Positions 30,079-39,234 of a stretch of 64,000 nt of DNA are shown here, one piece after another. This DNA comes from Bacteroidetes bacterium CG2_30_33_31 (GTDB lineage Bacteria > Bacteroidota > Bacteroidia > Bacteroidales > UBA1556). Under the pieces are notes generated by a model. It searched no databases. It was given only the letters and a program-made list of their open reading frames with translations, and was not told where the DNA came from. Both the position numbers and the translations under genes were made by a program. Positions within the stretch are counted from its first letter, which is position 1; each line of letters starts with the position of its first letter. The stretch is from the NCBI GenBank assembly GCA_001872625.1, contig MNXP01000054.1, positions 54,304-118,303 of the forward strand, read 5' to 3'.

Positions 30079-32910
30079 ATGCTACCATTTTTCCGTAAAT
30101 TTCTAATAAATAGTATTTTTATATCAAGTTTTTTTAGCCCAGTTTATTCCCAATTAGTTACTTATAATCCAGTTTTTCCTAAAGAAACCGATAGCGTAAC
30201 AATTACTTTTAATAGTGCAGAAGGCTCAGCTGGCTTGGCAAATTATTCGGGCGATATTTATGCTCATACTGGCGTAATTACTAATTTGAGTGCGTCAAAC
30301 AGCGATTGGAAATATGTTAAAACTTCATGGGGACAAAATACTCCTGATACTAAATTGACAAAAATCGGAAATAATTTATATCAATTTAAAATCAAACCAA
30401 ATATTAAGTCATATTATGCTGTGCCTCAAGGAGAAACAATTCTTAAAATAGCTTTGGTTTTCCGCTCTGATGTTGCCGTGGGAGGTTCATTTCTCGAAGG
30501 AAAAACTACTGATGGTGGCGATATTTTTATTGGTGTTTTCGATAATGGACTAAATTTACAATTAAATAAACCAAATAGTGGTTATTTACTCTCTCAAATT
30601 GGTGATACAATTCCGCTAAATCTCACTTCTATTAATGCCGATTCAGTTTTCCTTTTTTATAATAATTTGCTAATTAATTCTGACTCCGGAAACAATTTGA
30701 TGGATACAGTTTTCGTAAATGCTAAAGGCAAATTTTGGATAAAAGCTGTCGCAAAAAATTCCTTGAATACAGTAATGGACTCTTTCTATTATTTTGTCAA
30801 TTCTGTACCAGATACTCTTGCACCGCCAATCGCTATTAAAGAGGGAATTAATTATCTCGATTCTCAATCCGTAATTTTGGAGCTTTTTGCTCCCCAAATA
30901 GATTATATTTATGTGATTGGCGATTTTAATAACTGGCAACTTGATACAAATTTTGCTATGCATATCACTCCTGATAAACAATATTATTGGCTAAAAATCA
31001 ACAATTTGCAATCATCTAAAGAATATATTTTTCAATATCTTATAAATGGAAATATTGCCGTAGGGGATCCATATTGCGAAAAAATTAGCGACCCTTGGAA
31101 TGATTCATATATCGATGCTTCCACCTACCCAAATATGCTTCAGTATCCAAAAGGAAAGACTAAAGGTGTGGCTTCGGTATTAAAAATTGATAAGACGGAT
31201 TATGTATGGAAGCATAATAATTTTCAAAGTCCAGAAAATGAAAATCTGGTGATTTATGAATTATTGATAAGAGATTTTGTTGCAAAACATTCCTTTAAAT
31301 CAGTAATCGACAGTCTCCATTATTTAAAAGAATTGGGAATAAATGCTCTCGAATTGATGCCAGTAAATGAGTTCGAAGGAAATAGCAGCTGGGGCTACAA
31401 CACAAGTTTTTATTTTGCCGTAGATAAATATTATGGTACTCCTAACGATTTCAAATCGCTTATTGATTCTTGTCATGCTCTTGGTATTGCAGTAATTATG
31501 GATGTTGTTTATAACCATGTTTTTGGCACATCGCCTTATGTGATGATGTGGTGGGACAGCCAATTTGACCGCCCAGCTGCAAATAATCCTTTTTATAATG
31601 CTGTGCCCAAACACGATTTTAATGTAGGTTACGACATGAACCACCTTTCTTTGGCATCAAAAAAATACATAAGTAATGTATTAAAATTTTGGCTGACCGA
31701 GTACAAAGTTGATGGCTTTAGGTTCGATTTATCAAAGGGTTTCACTCAAAATAATACTCTCGGAAATATATCTGCCATGGCAAATTATGATGCCTCTCGA
31801 ATTCATATTTTGGAATCTTATGCCGATTCAATTTGGTCGGTAAATCCCAAGGCATATACTATTTTAGAACATTTCGCCGATAATTCAGAAGAGAAAGAAC
31901 TTGCTGCAAGAGGTATGATGCTCTGGTCGAATTTGAATAATAATTATAATGAAGGTGCTATGGGATATAATACCTCTGGAAAATCAGATTTTAGTTGGAT
32001 TTCTTATAAAAAACGTGCTTGGACAAATTCTTATGTAGTGGCTTATATGGAAAGCCATGATGAAGAAAGGGCAATGTATAAATGTAGCCAATATGGAAAT
32101 AATTTTGATGGCTATAATATTAAAAATGAGAATATTTATATGCAAAGAGCTTCATTAAATGCAGTATTTTTCCTCACAGTTCCTGGCCCAAAAATGATAT
32201 GGCAATTTGGTGAACTTGGTTACGATGTTTCCATAGATTTTAATGGTAGAACTGGCGAAAAACCTATAAGATGGGAATATATGAAAGACCTTTCTCGATG
32301 GAATAATTACCAGATATATAAGGCATTAAATAATTTGCGTGCCGAAGAACCTAAACCCTTTCTAACGAAAGATTTTGATTTGAATGTGGCTAGTGCAAAA
32401 AAATCTATTATTCTTCGCGATAGCTCAATGAACGTGGTTATTGTTGGAAATTATGATGTTAAATTGGATACATTTCTTGTTGCCTTTCCACATAATGGCA
32501 TTTGGTACGATTTCTTTTCTGGTAAAGATATTGAAATAAAAAATCTGAAATTTCTATTCAATCTTGATGCTGGTGAGTATCATCTCTTAACTGACAAACA
32601 GAAATTGAAGCCACAATTATCAATTGCTCCAGCAGAAATTAAAAAAGATATCGGCAATTTCGAAGGATTCCTTGATGTTTTCCCAAATCCCAGTAGTGGC
32701 GATGTAAGTTTCTTTATAAATACTTTAACTGATTCGGAGCTCTCATTTTATGATATCAATGGAAGAAAAATTTCTTCAATTTTGGTGGCTGGAAGTGGCA
32801 AACGTATAATCTCTTTAAACTCTTTAAATCTTGTTCTTGACACTGGAATATATTTTTGCAAAATGCTTTCTGGCGAACAGGTAGAAGTAAGAAAATTTAT
32901 AATTTTGTAA
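30079..32910 (+). CDS. Secreted multidomain GH13 amylase/pullulanase with T9SS sorting domain
   Basis: The 943-residue protein has a signal peptide (about 1-24). An N-terminal starch-binding-like sandwich (about 25-155) contains a DIYAHTGVITNLSA stretch. Then comes an Ig-like segment and a CBM48-like domain (YVIGDFNNWQLD, about 275-350). The GH13 barrel has MDVVYNHVFG, DGFRFDLSKG with nucleophile Asp550, ILEHFAD with the acid, and MESHDEER. A C domain precedes a T9SS tail (FPNPSSGDVSFFI to KFIIL). The early barrel and CBM48 resemble branching-type or pullulanase-like GH13 enzymes, so alpha-1,6 activity is possible. It is likely released or surface-anchored by the T9SS. The MFS gene follows 99 bases later. 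Confidence 0.87.
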   Translation: MLPFFRKFLINSIFISSFFSPVYSQLVTYNPVFPKETDSVTITFNSAEGSAGLANYSGDIYAHTGVITNLSASNSDWKYVKTSWGQNTPDTKLTKIGNNLYQFKIKPNIKSYYAVPQGETILKIALVFRSDVAVGGSFLEGKTTDGGDIFIGVFDNGLNLQLNKPNSGYLLSQIGDTIPLNLTSINADSVFLFYNNLLINSDSGNNLMDTVFVNAKGKFWIKAVAKNSLNTVMDSFYYFVNSVPDTLAPPIAIKEGINYLDSQSVILELFAPQIDYIYVIGDFNNWQLDTNFAMHITPDKQYYWLKINNLQSSKEYIFQYLINGNIAVGDPYCEKISDPWNDSYIDASTYPNMLQYPKGKTKGVASVLKIDKTDYVWKHNNFQSPENENLVIYELLIRDFVAKHSFKSVIDSLHYLKELGINALELMPVNEFEGNSSWGYNTSFYFAVDKYYGTPNDFKSLIDSCHALGIAVIMDVVYNHVFGTSPYVMMWWDSQFDRPAANNPFYNAVPKHDFNVGYDMNHLSLASKKYISNVLKFWLTEYKVDGFRFDLSKGFTQNNTLGNISAMANYDASRIHILESYADSIWSVNPKAYTILEHFADNSEEKELAARGMMLWSNLNNNYNEGAMGYNTSGKSDFSWISYKKRAWTNSYVVAYMESHDEERAMYKCSQYGNNFDGYNIKNENIYMQRASLNAVFFLTVPGPKMIWQFGELGYDVSIDFNGRTGEKPIRWEYMKDLSRWNNYQIYKALNNLRAEEPKPFLTKDFDLNVASAKKSIILRDSSMNVVIVGNYDVKLDTFLVAFPHNGIWYDFFSGKDIEIKNLKFLFNLDAGEYHLLTDKQKLKPQLSIAPAEIKKDIGNFEGFLDVFPNPSSGDVSFFINTLTDSELSFYDINGRKISSILVAGSGKRIISLNSLNLVLDTGIYFCKMLSGEQVEVRKFIIL

Positions 32911-33009
32911 GATTGAATCTTCAAATATCAAATAGCGCTTTTACTCTTTTGGATGATTTAGACATCTACCATACAACACAAATTTATTGCATTTAATTCA
33001 CCTTAACCT

Positions 33010-34317
33010 ATGAAAAACAAACCACGTCTTAGTTTTTGGCAAATTTGGAATATGAGTTTTGGATTCCTTGGAATTCAATTTGGCTTTGCCTTACAAAATG
33101 CTAACGCTTCAAAAATTTTGCTCACTTTCGGAGCTAAAGTTGATGAATTGAGTTGGTTTTGGCTTGTAGCACCAATTACAGGAATGTTAATTCAACCATT
33201 AATTGGTTTTATGAGCGATAAAACATGGAATCGTTTTGGACGTCGCCGCCCTTATTTTTTGGTTGGGGCATTATTCACAAGTATTGCATTGGTTATGATG
33301 CCCAACGCTCCATATTTTGCAGGATATATTGCTCCAATGTTCATTGGTGGTGGTTTGCTTATGATTATGGATGCTTCTATTAATATTTCTATGGAACCAT
33401 TTCGTGCCTTAGTTGCCGATAAATTGCCTGATGAACAGCATGCACTCGGTTTCTCAATGCAAACCCTTCTCATTGGTATTGGCGCAGTTGTAGGCTCATG
33501 GCTTCCTTATATTCTTAGTAATTGGTTTGGATTTTCATCCGCAGCTAATACCGCTGGAAGCATTTCGCCAAATGTAGTTTGGTCTTTTTATATTGGCGCC
33601 GCAGTCTTATTGACCTCAATTGTTTGGACAGTATTAAAAACTGATGAATATCCACCAGAATACTATAGAAGCGATGAACAGGAAACAGGAATAAAAGAGA
33701 GGTTTAAGATTCCGAAAACTATGTGGCAACTTCTTCTTGTTCAGTTTTTTGCTTGGTTTGCACTTTTTTCTATGTGGGTTTATACAACACCTACAGTGGC
33801 ACAGCATTTCTTTGGGACAATCGACCCAAAGAGTTTAAAATATCAAGAAGCAGGAAATTGGGTAGGAATTCTTTTTGGAGTGTACAATGGAGTTTCGGCT
33901 ATTATAGCTCTTTTGATACCTCGAATTGCAGATAAAATTGGACGCCGCGCTACCCATAGCCTTGCTCTTAGCCTCGGTGGAATTTCATTTATTTCTTTTT
34001 ATTTTATTACTGATGCCAATTTTCTTTTAATTCCTATGGTAGGAATTGGCTTTGCTTGGGGTTCTATTTTGGCTATGCCTTATGCAATGCTTGCCAATTC
34101 AATTCCTCCAAACAAAATGGGCGTTTTTATGGGGCTTTTCAATATGTCTATCACAATTCCTCAGGTAGTAAATGGAATTTTTGGTGGTCTCATTCTAAAA
34201 TATTTCTTTGGCGGTGATCCTATGTGGTCTATTATTATGGCTGGGGGCTTAATGTTTTGCGGTGCTATTGCTACTTTTTTTGTAACTGATAAATTAGACT
34301 TAAAAAAGAGTCGTTAA
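33010..34317 (+). CDS. SLC45-type MFS sugar transporter
   Basis: The 435-residue integral membrane protein has about 12 hydrophobic helices. Loop 2-3 carries GFMSDKTWNRFGRRRPYF, the sugar-porter style MFS motif A seen in SLC45/sucrose-maltose carriers, and a related IADKIGRRATHS repeats in the second half. Such carriers in Bacteroidota alpha-glucan loci are thought to move maltose or maltodextrins through the inner membrane, usually with protons. It starts 12 bases before the next GH13 gene, which has no signal peptide, so import and cytosolic processing appear linked. The substrate is inferred from context. Confidence 0.85.
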   Translation: MKNKPRLSFWQIWNMSFGFLGIQFGFALQNANASKILLTFGAKVDELSWFWLVAPITGMLIQPLIGFMSDKTWNRFGRRRPYFLVGALFTSIALVMMPNAPYFAGYIAPMFIGGGLLMIMDASINISMEPFRALVADKLPDEQHALGFSMQTLLIGIGAVVGSWLPYILSNWFGFSSAANTAGSISPNVVWSFYIGAAVLLTSIVWTVLKTDEYPPEYYRSDEQETGIKERFKIPKTMWQLLLVQFFAWFALFSMWVYTTPTVAQHFFGTIDPKSLKYQEAGNWVGILFGVYNGVSAIIALLIPRIADKIGRRATHSLALSLGGISFISFYFITDANFLLIPMVGIGFAWGSILAMPYAMLANSIPPNKMGVFMGLFNMSITIPQVVNGIFGGLILKYFFGGDPMWSIIMAGGLMFCGAIATFFVTDKLDLKKSR

Positions 34318-34329
34318 AATACTCTTAAT

Positions 34330-36030
34330 ATGAATAATATCAATAATATAGAATTTCTTTGGAACCAAATCTATGACAAAAATTCTTCTGCTATAAGGAA
34401 TGATTTTATCCAAGAATTGAAGTCTTTCAAAGCAATTAAGTCGCCAACAACTTTGGAGGCTGAATGGTATAAAGATGTAACGGTTTATTCACTTTATGTG
34501 GACTTGTTCAATACAAATTTTAAAGGACTTGAAGATAAACTGGGCTACCTTAAAAATCTTGGAGTTAGCTGCCTTTGGCTATTGCCAATACTCGATTCAC
34601 CAGGTCGCGATGCTGGTTTTGATATAAAAGACTATCGTAAAATTCGCCCCGAATTATTGAATTTCATGGGTCAAGAAACTTTTGATATTTTTTTAGAAAA
34701 AGCCCATAATCTTGGTATAAAAGTAATTTTCGATATTGCCATAAACCACACTTCCGAAGAGCATTTTTGGTTTCAAGAATCACGAAAATCTCCAGAAAAT
34801 CCTTATCGCGATTATTATATTTGGAATAAAAATGATGATAAATATGCCGATGCTCGATTGATTTTTTATGGCATCGAACAAAGCAATTGGAGAAAAGATG
34901 GTGATGAATATTTTTTCCATAGATTTTTTGATTTTCAGCCTGATTTAAATTATCGCAATCCAAAAGTATTGGTGGAGATGTGCCGCAATTTCCTTTATTG
35001 GCTTAGCAAAGGTGTCGACGGTTTTCGTGCTGATGCTATTCCATATTTATGGAAAGAGGAAGGAACCGACTGCGAGAATCTGGACATGACTCATACCATT
35101 GTAAAATTTTTTAGAGCAGTTATAGATTTTGTGCGCCCCAATGCTTTGTTACTGGCCGAAGCTTGCCAAAGACCTTCGGAGGTTGTGAAATATTTTGGCA
35201 ATGGAAACGAATGTCATGCTGGTTATCATTTTCCTCTTATGCCACAGATATTTAAGGCTTTAGCTGCCAAAGATTCTGCTTCTATTGTTGATGTTTTAAG
35301 CCGTAAAATTACTCCTGAAATTCCTGAATCTTGCCAATGGTTTACCTTCTTACGCTGCCACGATGAACTAAGTTTAGAACTTGTTTATGTGAGTGAAAGC
35401 GATAGAAAATATATTCACGAAAGCTATTGTAAAAAACCAGAGTGGGATTTCCGTTTGGGTCAAGGCATTTCATCGCGCTTATCGGAATTGATGGATAAGG
35501 ACTATCGAAAAATTGGACTTATTTACTCCATAATGCTCACATTACCAGGTACTCCTGTAGTTTATTATGGCGATGAATTTGGTAAATTGAATGATAGAAA
35601 TTATTATGATGAACAAATAAAACACACAGGCAAAGATGATACACGTTTTTTGGTGCGTGGCAGAATTGATTGGCAAAAGTTAGATATTGACTTGAAAAAT
35701 AAGGACTCTTTTGCTTTTAAAGTTTATATGCAGCTAAGCAATATGTTGCAAATTAGGTCGAAATATAAGGCTTTCGGTAGAGGCAAAATTGAATGGATTT
35801 CTTTAAAAAATATTGCCGGCGATGAAATGAAAACAATTCTTATCTACAAGCGAATTTATAAAAATGAGCAATTTCTTTTAATTCATAACCTTTCGAACCA
35901 ACCACAGGAATTAAATTTAAATAATTTGATTGGAGATTCTTCTGTTTGCCTTTTAGGAGAACTAAAATTCATCAAAAATGAACACAAAATAATTGCTAAT
36001 CCTTTTGAATATTACTGGATAGTTCTATAA
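34330..36030 (+). CDS. Cytoplasmic trehalose-synthase-like GH13 enzyme
   Basis: The 566-residue protein has no signal peptide. GH13 motifs: DIAINHTSEEHFWFQ, GVDGFRADAIPYLW with nucleophile Asp235, LLAEACQRP with the acid, and LRCHDELSLE. The stretches EAEWYKDVTVYSLYVD, DAGFDIKDY, KYADARLIF, SNWRKD and HRFFDFQPDLNYRNP closely follow the layout of trehalose synthase (maltose alpha-glucosyltransferase). It may turn maltose into trehalose or hydrolyse maltose as an alpha-glucosidase; sequence reading cannot decide. Its place directly after the MFS carrier makes it the likely first cytosolic step for imported sugar. Confidence 0.82.
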   Translation: MNNINNIEFLWNQIYDKNSSAIRNDFIQELKSFKAIKSPTTLEAEWYKDVTVYSLYVDLFNTNFKGLEDKLGYLKNLGVSCLWLLPILDSPGRDAGFDIKDYRKIRPELLNFMGQETFDIFLEKAHNLGIKVIFDIAINHTSEEHFWFQESRKSPENPYRDYYIWNKNDDKYADARLIFYGIEQSNWRKDGDEYFFHRFFDFQPDLNYRNPKVLVEMCRNFLYWLSKGVDGFRADAIPYLWKEEGTDCENLDMTHTIVKFFRAVIDFVRPNALLLAEACQRPSEVVKYFGNGNECHAGYHFPLMPQIFKALAAKDSASIVDVLSRKITPEIPESCQWFTFLRCHDELSLELVYVSESDRKYIHESYCKKPEWDFRLGQGISSRLSELMDKDYRKIGLIYSIMLTLPGTPVVYYGDEFGKLNDRNYYDEQIKHTGKDDTRFLVRGRIDWQKLDIDLKNKDSFAFKVYMQLSNMLQIRSKYKAFGRGKIEWISLKNIAGDEMKTILIYKRIYKNEQFLLIHNLSNQPQELNLNNLIGDSSVCLLGELKFIKNEHKIIANPFEYYWIVL

Positions 36031-36046
36031 TAAAAATTGTCTTTTT

Positions 36047-37324
36047 TTAAGTTTTTCGTTTCTTTTTCTTGGCGGCTGGAAACAGTATATTGTTAAGAAT
36101 CAATCTATATCCTGGAGAATTTGGCGTCAAGCTTAAATCTGTTTGTGGGTCGCCAACTAGATGTCGATAATCCTCTGGGTCGTGTCCACCATAGAAAGTC
36201 CAAGTTCCTTTTCCATATTCACCATGAATGTATCTTGCCTCGTGCAATGTTTTGTTTTCGCCCATAATTAGCACTCCAGATTTAACAAATGACTCATCAA
36301 AAGCCGTTGTTTGGCCATAAAAACCTTTAATTACTTGAGTGTGATTTTGGCAAAGCATTGATGGAATTGGATCCCATTTGGCAGAGAAATCAAATATTGA
36401 AAAATAGTCATTATTCTCATCTACAAGTGATTGTCGTTTATTTGGGTCAACATCAATATTTGAAATTTCGTATTCGTAAGGATTTGTGGTAATGGTAAAA
36501 TCTTTAAAAGCAAAGCATTTTGAGAAGTCAATTTTCTTCTGTGCATTTGGGTCAATAGGATCATAATCGAATTGTGGCTGGCATATATCTACACCTTCGG
36601 CAGCTAAGGCTATATCGTAAGAATCGCATGCAGAACACATTGCAAATAGAAATCCTCCGCCCATTACAAAATCTCGAATTTTCTTGGCTACTGCCAGTTT
36701 CAATAAAGAAACTTTTGAATAACCTAATTTCTTGGCAAGTTGTTCAGTTTGTCTTTTCTGCTCAATGTACCAAGCTTGGTTTTGATAATTTGCCCAGAAC
36801 TTTCCATATTGGCCAGTAAAATCTTCGTGGTGAAGATGAAGCCAGTCGTATAGTGGAAGTTTTTCGCTGAGAACTTCTTCATCATAGACTATATCATAAG
36901 GTATTTGGGCATATTTAAGAACCAAAGTTACGGCATCATCCCAAGGGAGCATTTCTGGCGGGGAATAAACTGCTACTTTGGGAGCCTTTTCCATCTTAAT
37001 AACATCCATATTTACTTCAGGGTCAGCAATCTCAGATAATATCGAAGTAGCTTGAGCATCGGCAATTATTTGATAGCTCACTCCCCTGAGTTTGCATTCT
37101 TTTTCAATGTCTTCATGATAATTACACATAAAACTACCACCTTTATAATTGAGAAGCCAACTTACTTCAACTTCTTGTTGCAAAAGCCAATATGCTATTC
37201 CATAAGATTTTAGATGGTCTTTTTGAGTTAAATCCATCGGGATTAATATTTTGGTGCCAAACAAATTTTGAATGGCAAATATTAATATCAAAAGTGATAT
37301 ATGAAGTATTTTATTAATTTTCAA
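36047..37324 (-). CDS. Conserved Bacteroidota exported protein (often mislabelled asparagine synthetase B)
   Basis: The 425-residue protein has a signal peptide (about 1-22). I recognise the family by its start (KILIPMDLTQKDHLKSYGIA), the WLHLHHEDFTGQYGKFW block, MGGGFLFAMCSACDSYD, PIPSMLCQNHT and the ending NNILFPAAKKKKRKT. Databases tend to call it asparagine synthetase B, but I see neither an N-terminal glutamine-amidotransferase Cys nor an AMP-forming synthetase domain, and it is exported. The GGGFLFAMCSA segment looks like a nucleophile elbow of a DJ-1/ThuA/GATase-1-like flavodoxin fold. It lies 14 bases after dnaB on the same strand. Function unknown. Confidence 0.75.
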   Translation of the reverse strand: MKINKILHISLLILIFAIQNLFGTKILIPMDLTQKDHLKSYGIAYWLLQQEVEVSWLLNYKGGSFMCNYHEDIEKECKLRGVSYQIIADAQATSILSEIADPEVNMDVIKMEKAPKVAVYSPPEMLPWDDAVTLVLKYAQIPYDIVYDEEVLSEKLPLYDWLHLHHEDFTGQYGKFWANYQNQAWYIEQKRQTEQLAKKLGYSKVSLLKLAVAKKIRDFVMGGGFLFAMCSACDSYDIALAAEGVDICQPQFDYDPIDPNAQKKIDFSKCFAFKDFTITTNPYEYEISNIDVDPNKRQSLVDENNDYFSIFDFSAKWDPIPSMLCQNHTQVIKGFYGQTTAFDESFVKSGVLIMGENKTLHEARYIHGEYGKGTWTFYGGHDPEDYRHLVGDPQTDLSLTPNSPGYRLILNNILFPAAKKKKRKT

Positions 37325-37338
37325 AACTTTAAATTGTT

Positions 37339-39027
37339 TTAAAATGCTGGTTCTTCCTTATCGGGATAAAAATTTTGTGGATCTGGCATTTCATCAAAAT
37401 CTTGCTCATTATCTTCTGGAAGTTTTTCGCTATCTTGATTCATTCGAGATTGTATAGTTATTCCTTGAGATGCAGAATTTTCAAAATCAGAATTTGGTTG
37501 CATAGAAGAGCTTTCTCTATCATTTTGACTTTTACGGATATTAGCAGTCAAGGCTTCTCTTTCATTAAAACCTTGGTATTGATTCATAAATTTTGCGAAG
37601 CGTTTGATGAATTGCATTGGTACCTCTTCGAGTGAGCCATTTCTATGCTTTGCAATAATAAACTCAGCATAATTCTCATTATCATCTCCTTTTTCATCTT
37701 TCAATCCGTAATAATCAGGACGATAAATAAAGCATACCATATCAGCATCTTGCTCAATAGCACCCGATTCGCGAAGGTCTGAAAGTTGAGGTTTTTTGCT
37801 TCCACCTCGCGACTCAACCGAACGATTTAACTGTGAGAGGGTTATAATTGGTACATTGAGTTCTTTTGCAAGAGATTTTAATGAGCGTGATATTGTAGAA
37901 ATTTCTTGTTCTCGATTCCCGTTTTTATCGCCTACGCCAGTCATAAGTTGAAGATAATCGATTACAATAAGTCCAATCTTTTTGTCTTCCTTTAACCTTC
38001 GGCATTTTGCCCTCAATTCAAAAATAGAAAGGGCAGGAGTGTCGTCAATATAAAGTGGAGCATTTGAAAGTTTCCCACTGGCAGCAAGCAACTTAGTCCA
38101 TTCAATATCAGTAAGGGTTCCCTTCTTTAGATTTACAGCATTAATTTCTGCTTCGGCAGCAATAAGTCTTGTAACTAATTGTGCTGCCGACATTTCTAGA
38201 GAAAACACTGCGGTAGGAATGTTATAATCAACGGCAACATTTCTGGCAACGGTTAATGCAAATGCAGTTTTACCCATACCTGGTCGAGCGGCAATTATTA
38301 CAAGGTCAGAAGGTTGCCAGCCAGCAGTTACATTATCAATATCGTAAAAACCTGATGGAACTCCTGAGATGTTTCCTTCTTGCTTGGCAGCTTCTTCAAT
38401 TTTTATAATTGCTTCTTTTATAATACTGCTCATATCACCTGCTGATTTATGCAGATAGTCTTCGGCAATAGTGAAAAGACTCTTCTCTGCTTCATCTAAA
38501 AGCTCGAATACATCAGTGGTCTCTTCGAATGCATCTTTAATTATGTTTGAAGAAATTCTTATAAGTTCACGTTGTATAAATTTTTCAGCAATTATTCGTG
38601 CGTGGAACTCGATGTTTGCTGCCGAAGTAACTTTAGAGGTCAACTGACTTATAAAAAATGGCCCGCCAACAACCTCAAGATTGCCTTTGCTTCTTAGTTT
38701 ATTTGTAACTGTTGCAATATCAATAGCTTCTGAATTATTAAATAAATCATAAATAGCTTCGTAAATTTTTGCATGGGCTTCTTTGTAAAACATTTCAGCC
38801 TTTAATATTTCAATAGCGGTATTTACGGCATTTTTCTCAAGCATAAGTGCTCCCAAAACCAATTCCTCTATATCTACAGCCTGTGGTGGTAGCTTGCCAT
38901 AATCCAAAGAAGCATCACGTTTTGACGAAAATGAAGGTTGAATTAAAGTCCTTTGTGAATTTCTAAAACTTTGATTTACAGATTGATTGCTGCTTTTTGT
39001 GCCTTGTGTCTTCGAAATATTATCCAT
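37339..39027 (-). CDS. dnaB: Replicative DNA helicase DnaB
   Basis: The 562-residue protein has the DnaB N-terminal helical domain (about 45-150), linker, and RecA-type ATPase with Walker A ARPGMGKT (247-254), Walker B LIVIDYLQLM, and the SRSLKSLAKELNVP, SQLNRSVE and DLRESGAIEQDAD blocks. As a hexamer it unwinds DNA at the replication fork. It is about 100 residues longer than E. coli DnaB: a Ser/Gln-rich leader of about 44 residues and a C-terminal acidic, Asn/Gln-rich tail of about 90 residues after the core. No intein is present. It is divergent from the aspA fusion. Confidence 0.96.
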   Translation of the reverse strand: MDNISKTQGTKSSNQSVNQSFRNSQRTLIQPSFSSKRDASLDYGKLPPQAVDIEELVLGALMLEKNAVNTAIEILKAEMFYKEAHAKIYEAIYDLFNNSEAIDIATVTNKLRSKGNLEVVGGPFFISQLTSKVTSAANIEFHARIIAEKFIQRELIRISSNIIKDAFEETTDVFELLDEAEKSLFTIAEDYLHKSAGDMSSIIKEAIIKIEEAAKQEGNISGVPSGFYDIDNVTAGWQPSDLVIIAARPGMGKTAFALTVARNVAVDYNIPTAVFSLEMSAAQLVTRLIAAEAEINAVNLKKGTLTDIEWTKLLAASGKLSNAPLYIDDTPALSIFELRAKCRRLKEDKKIGLIVIDYLQLMTGVGDKNGNREQEISTISRSLKSLAKELNVPIITLSQLNRSVESRGGSKKPQLSDLRESGAIEQDADMVCFIYRPDYYGLKDEKGDDNENYAEFIIAKHRNGSLEEVPMQFIKRFAKFMNQYQGFNEREALTANIRKSQNDRESSSMQPNSDFENSASQGITIQSRMNQDSEKLPEDNEQDFDEMPDPQNFYPDKEEPAF

Positions 39028-39126
39028 AAGTCAAAAGTAATTAGTTTTTTAATTAAATGCATTTTCAAATATTTGATTTATTAACAATTTTGACTTTAAT
39101 TTTTTTGCAATTCTTCATATATAATT

Positions 39127-39145
39127 ATCAATTTCAAAAATTGAT
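39127..39145. promoter_or_regulatory. Short palindrome in the dnaB-aspA divergent gap
   Basis: ATCAATTT and AAATTGAT form perfect 8-bp arms around 3 bases inside the 207-bp gap between two divergent genes. It could be an operator, but in AT-rich DNA such palindromes also arise by chance. Confidence 0.2.
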
Positions 39146-39234
39146 TATAAATATATTATTTAAGGAAGTAATTTGTTTTTGATAATGATATAATTTCGCA
39201 ACTTAAAATAAATTTATTTCTTAACAATTTTATT

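Noticed and set aside
36047..37324. Calling this gene asparagine synthetase B
   Set aside because: It has a signal peptide and none of the AsnB domains; the common label seems to be an annotation error.
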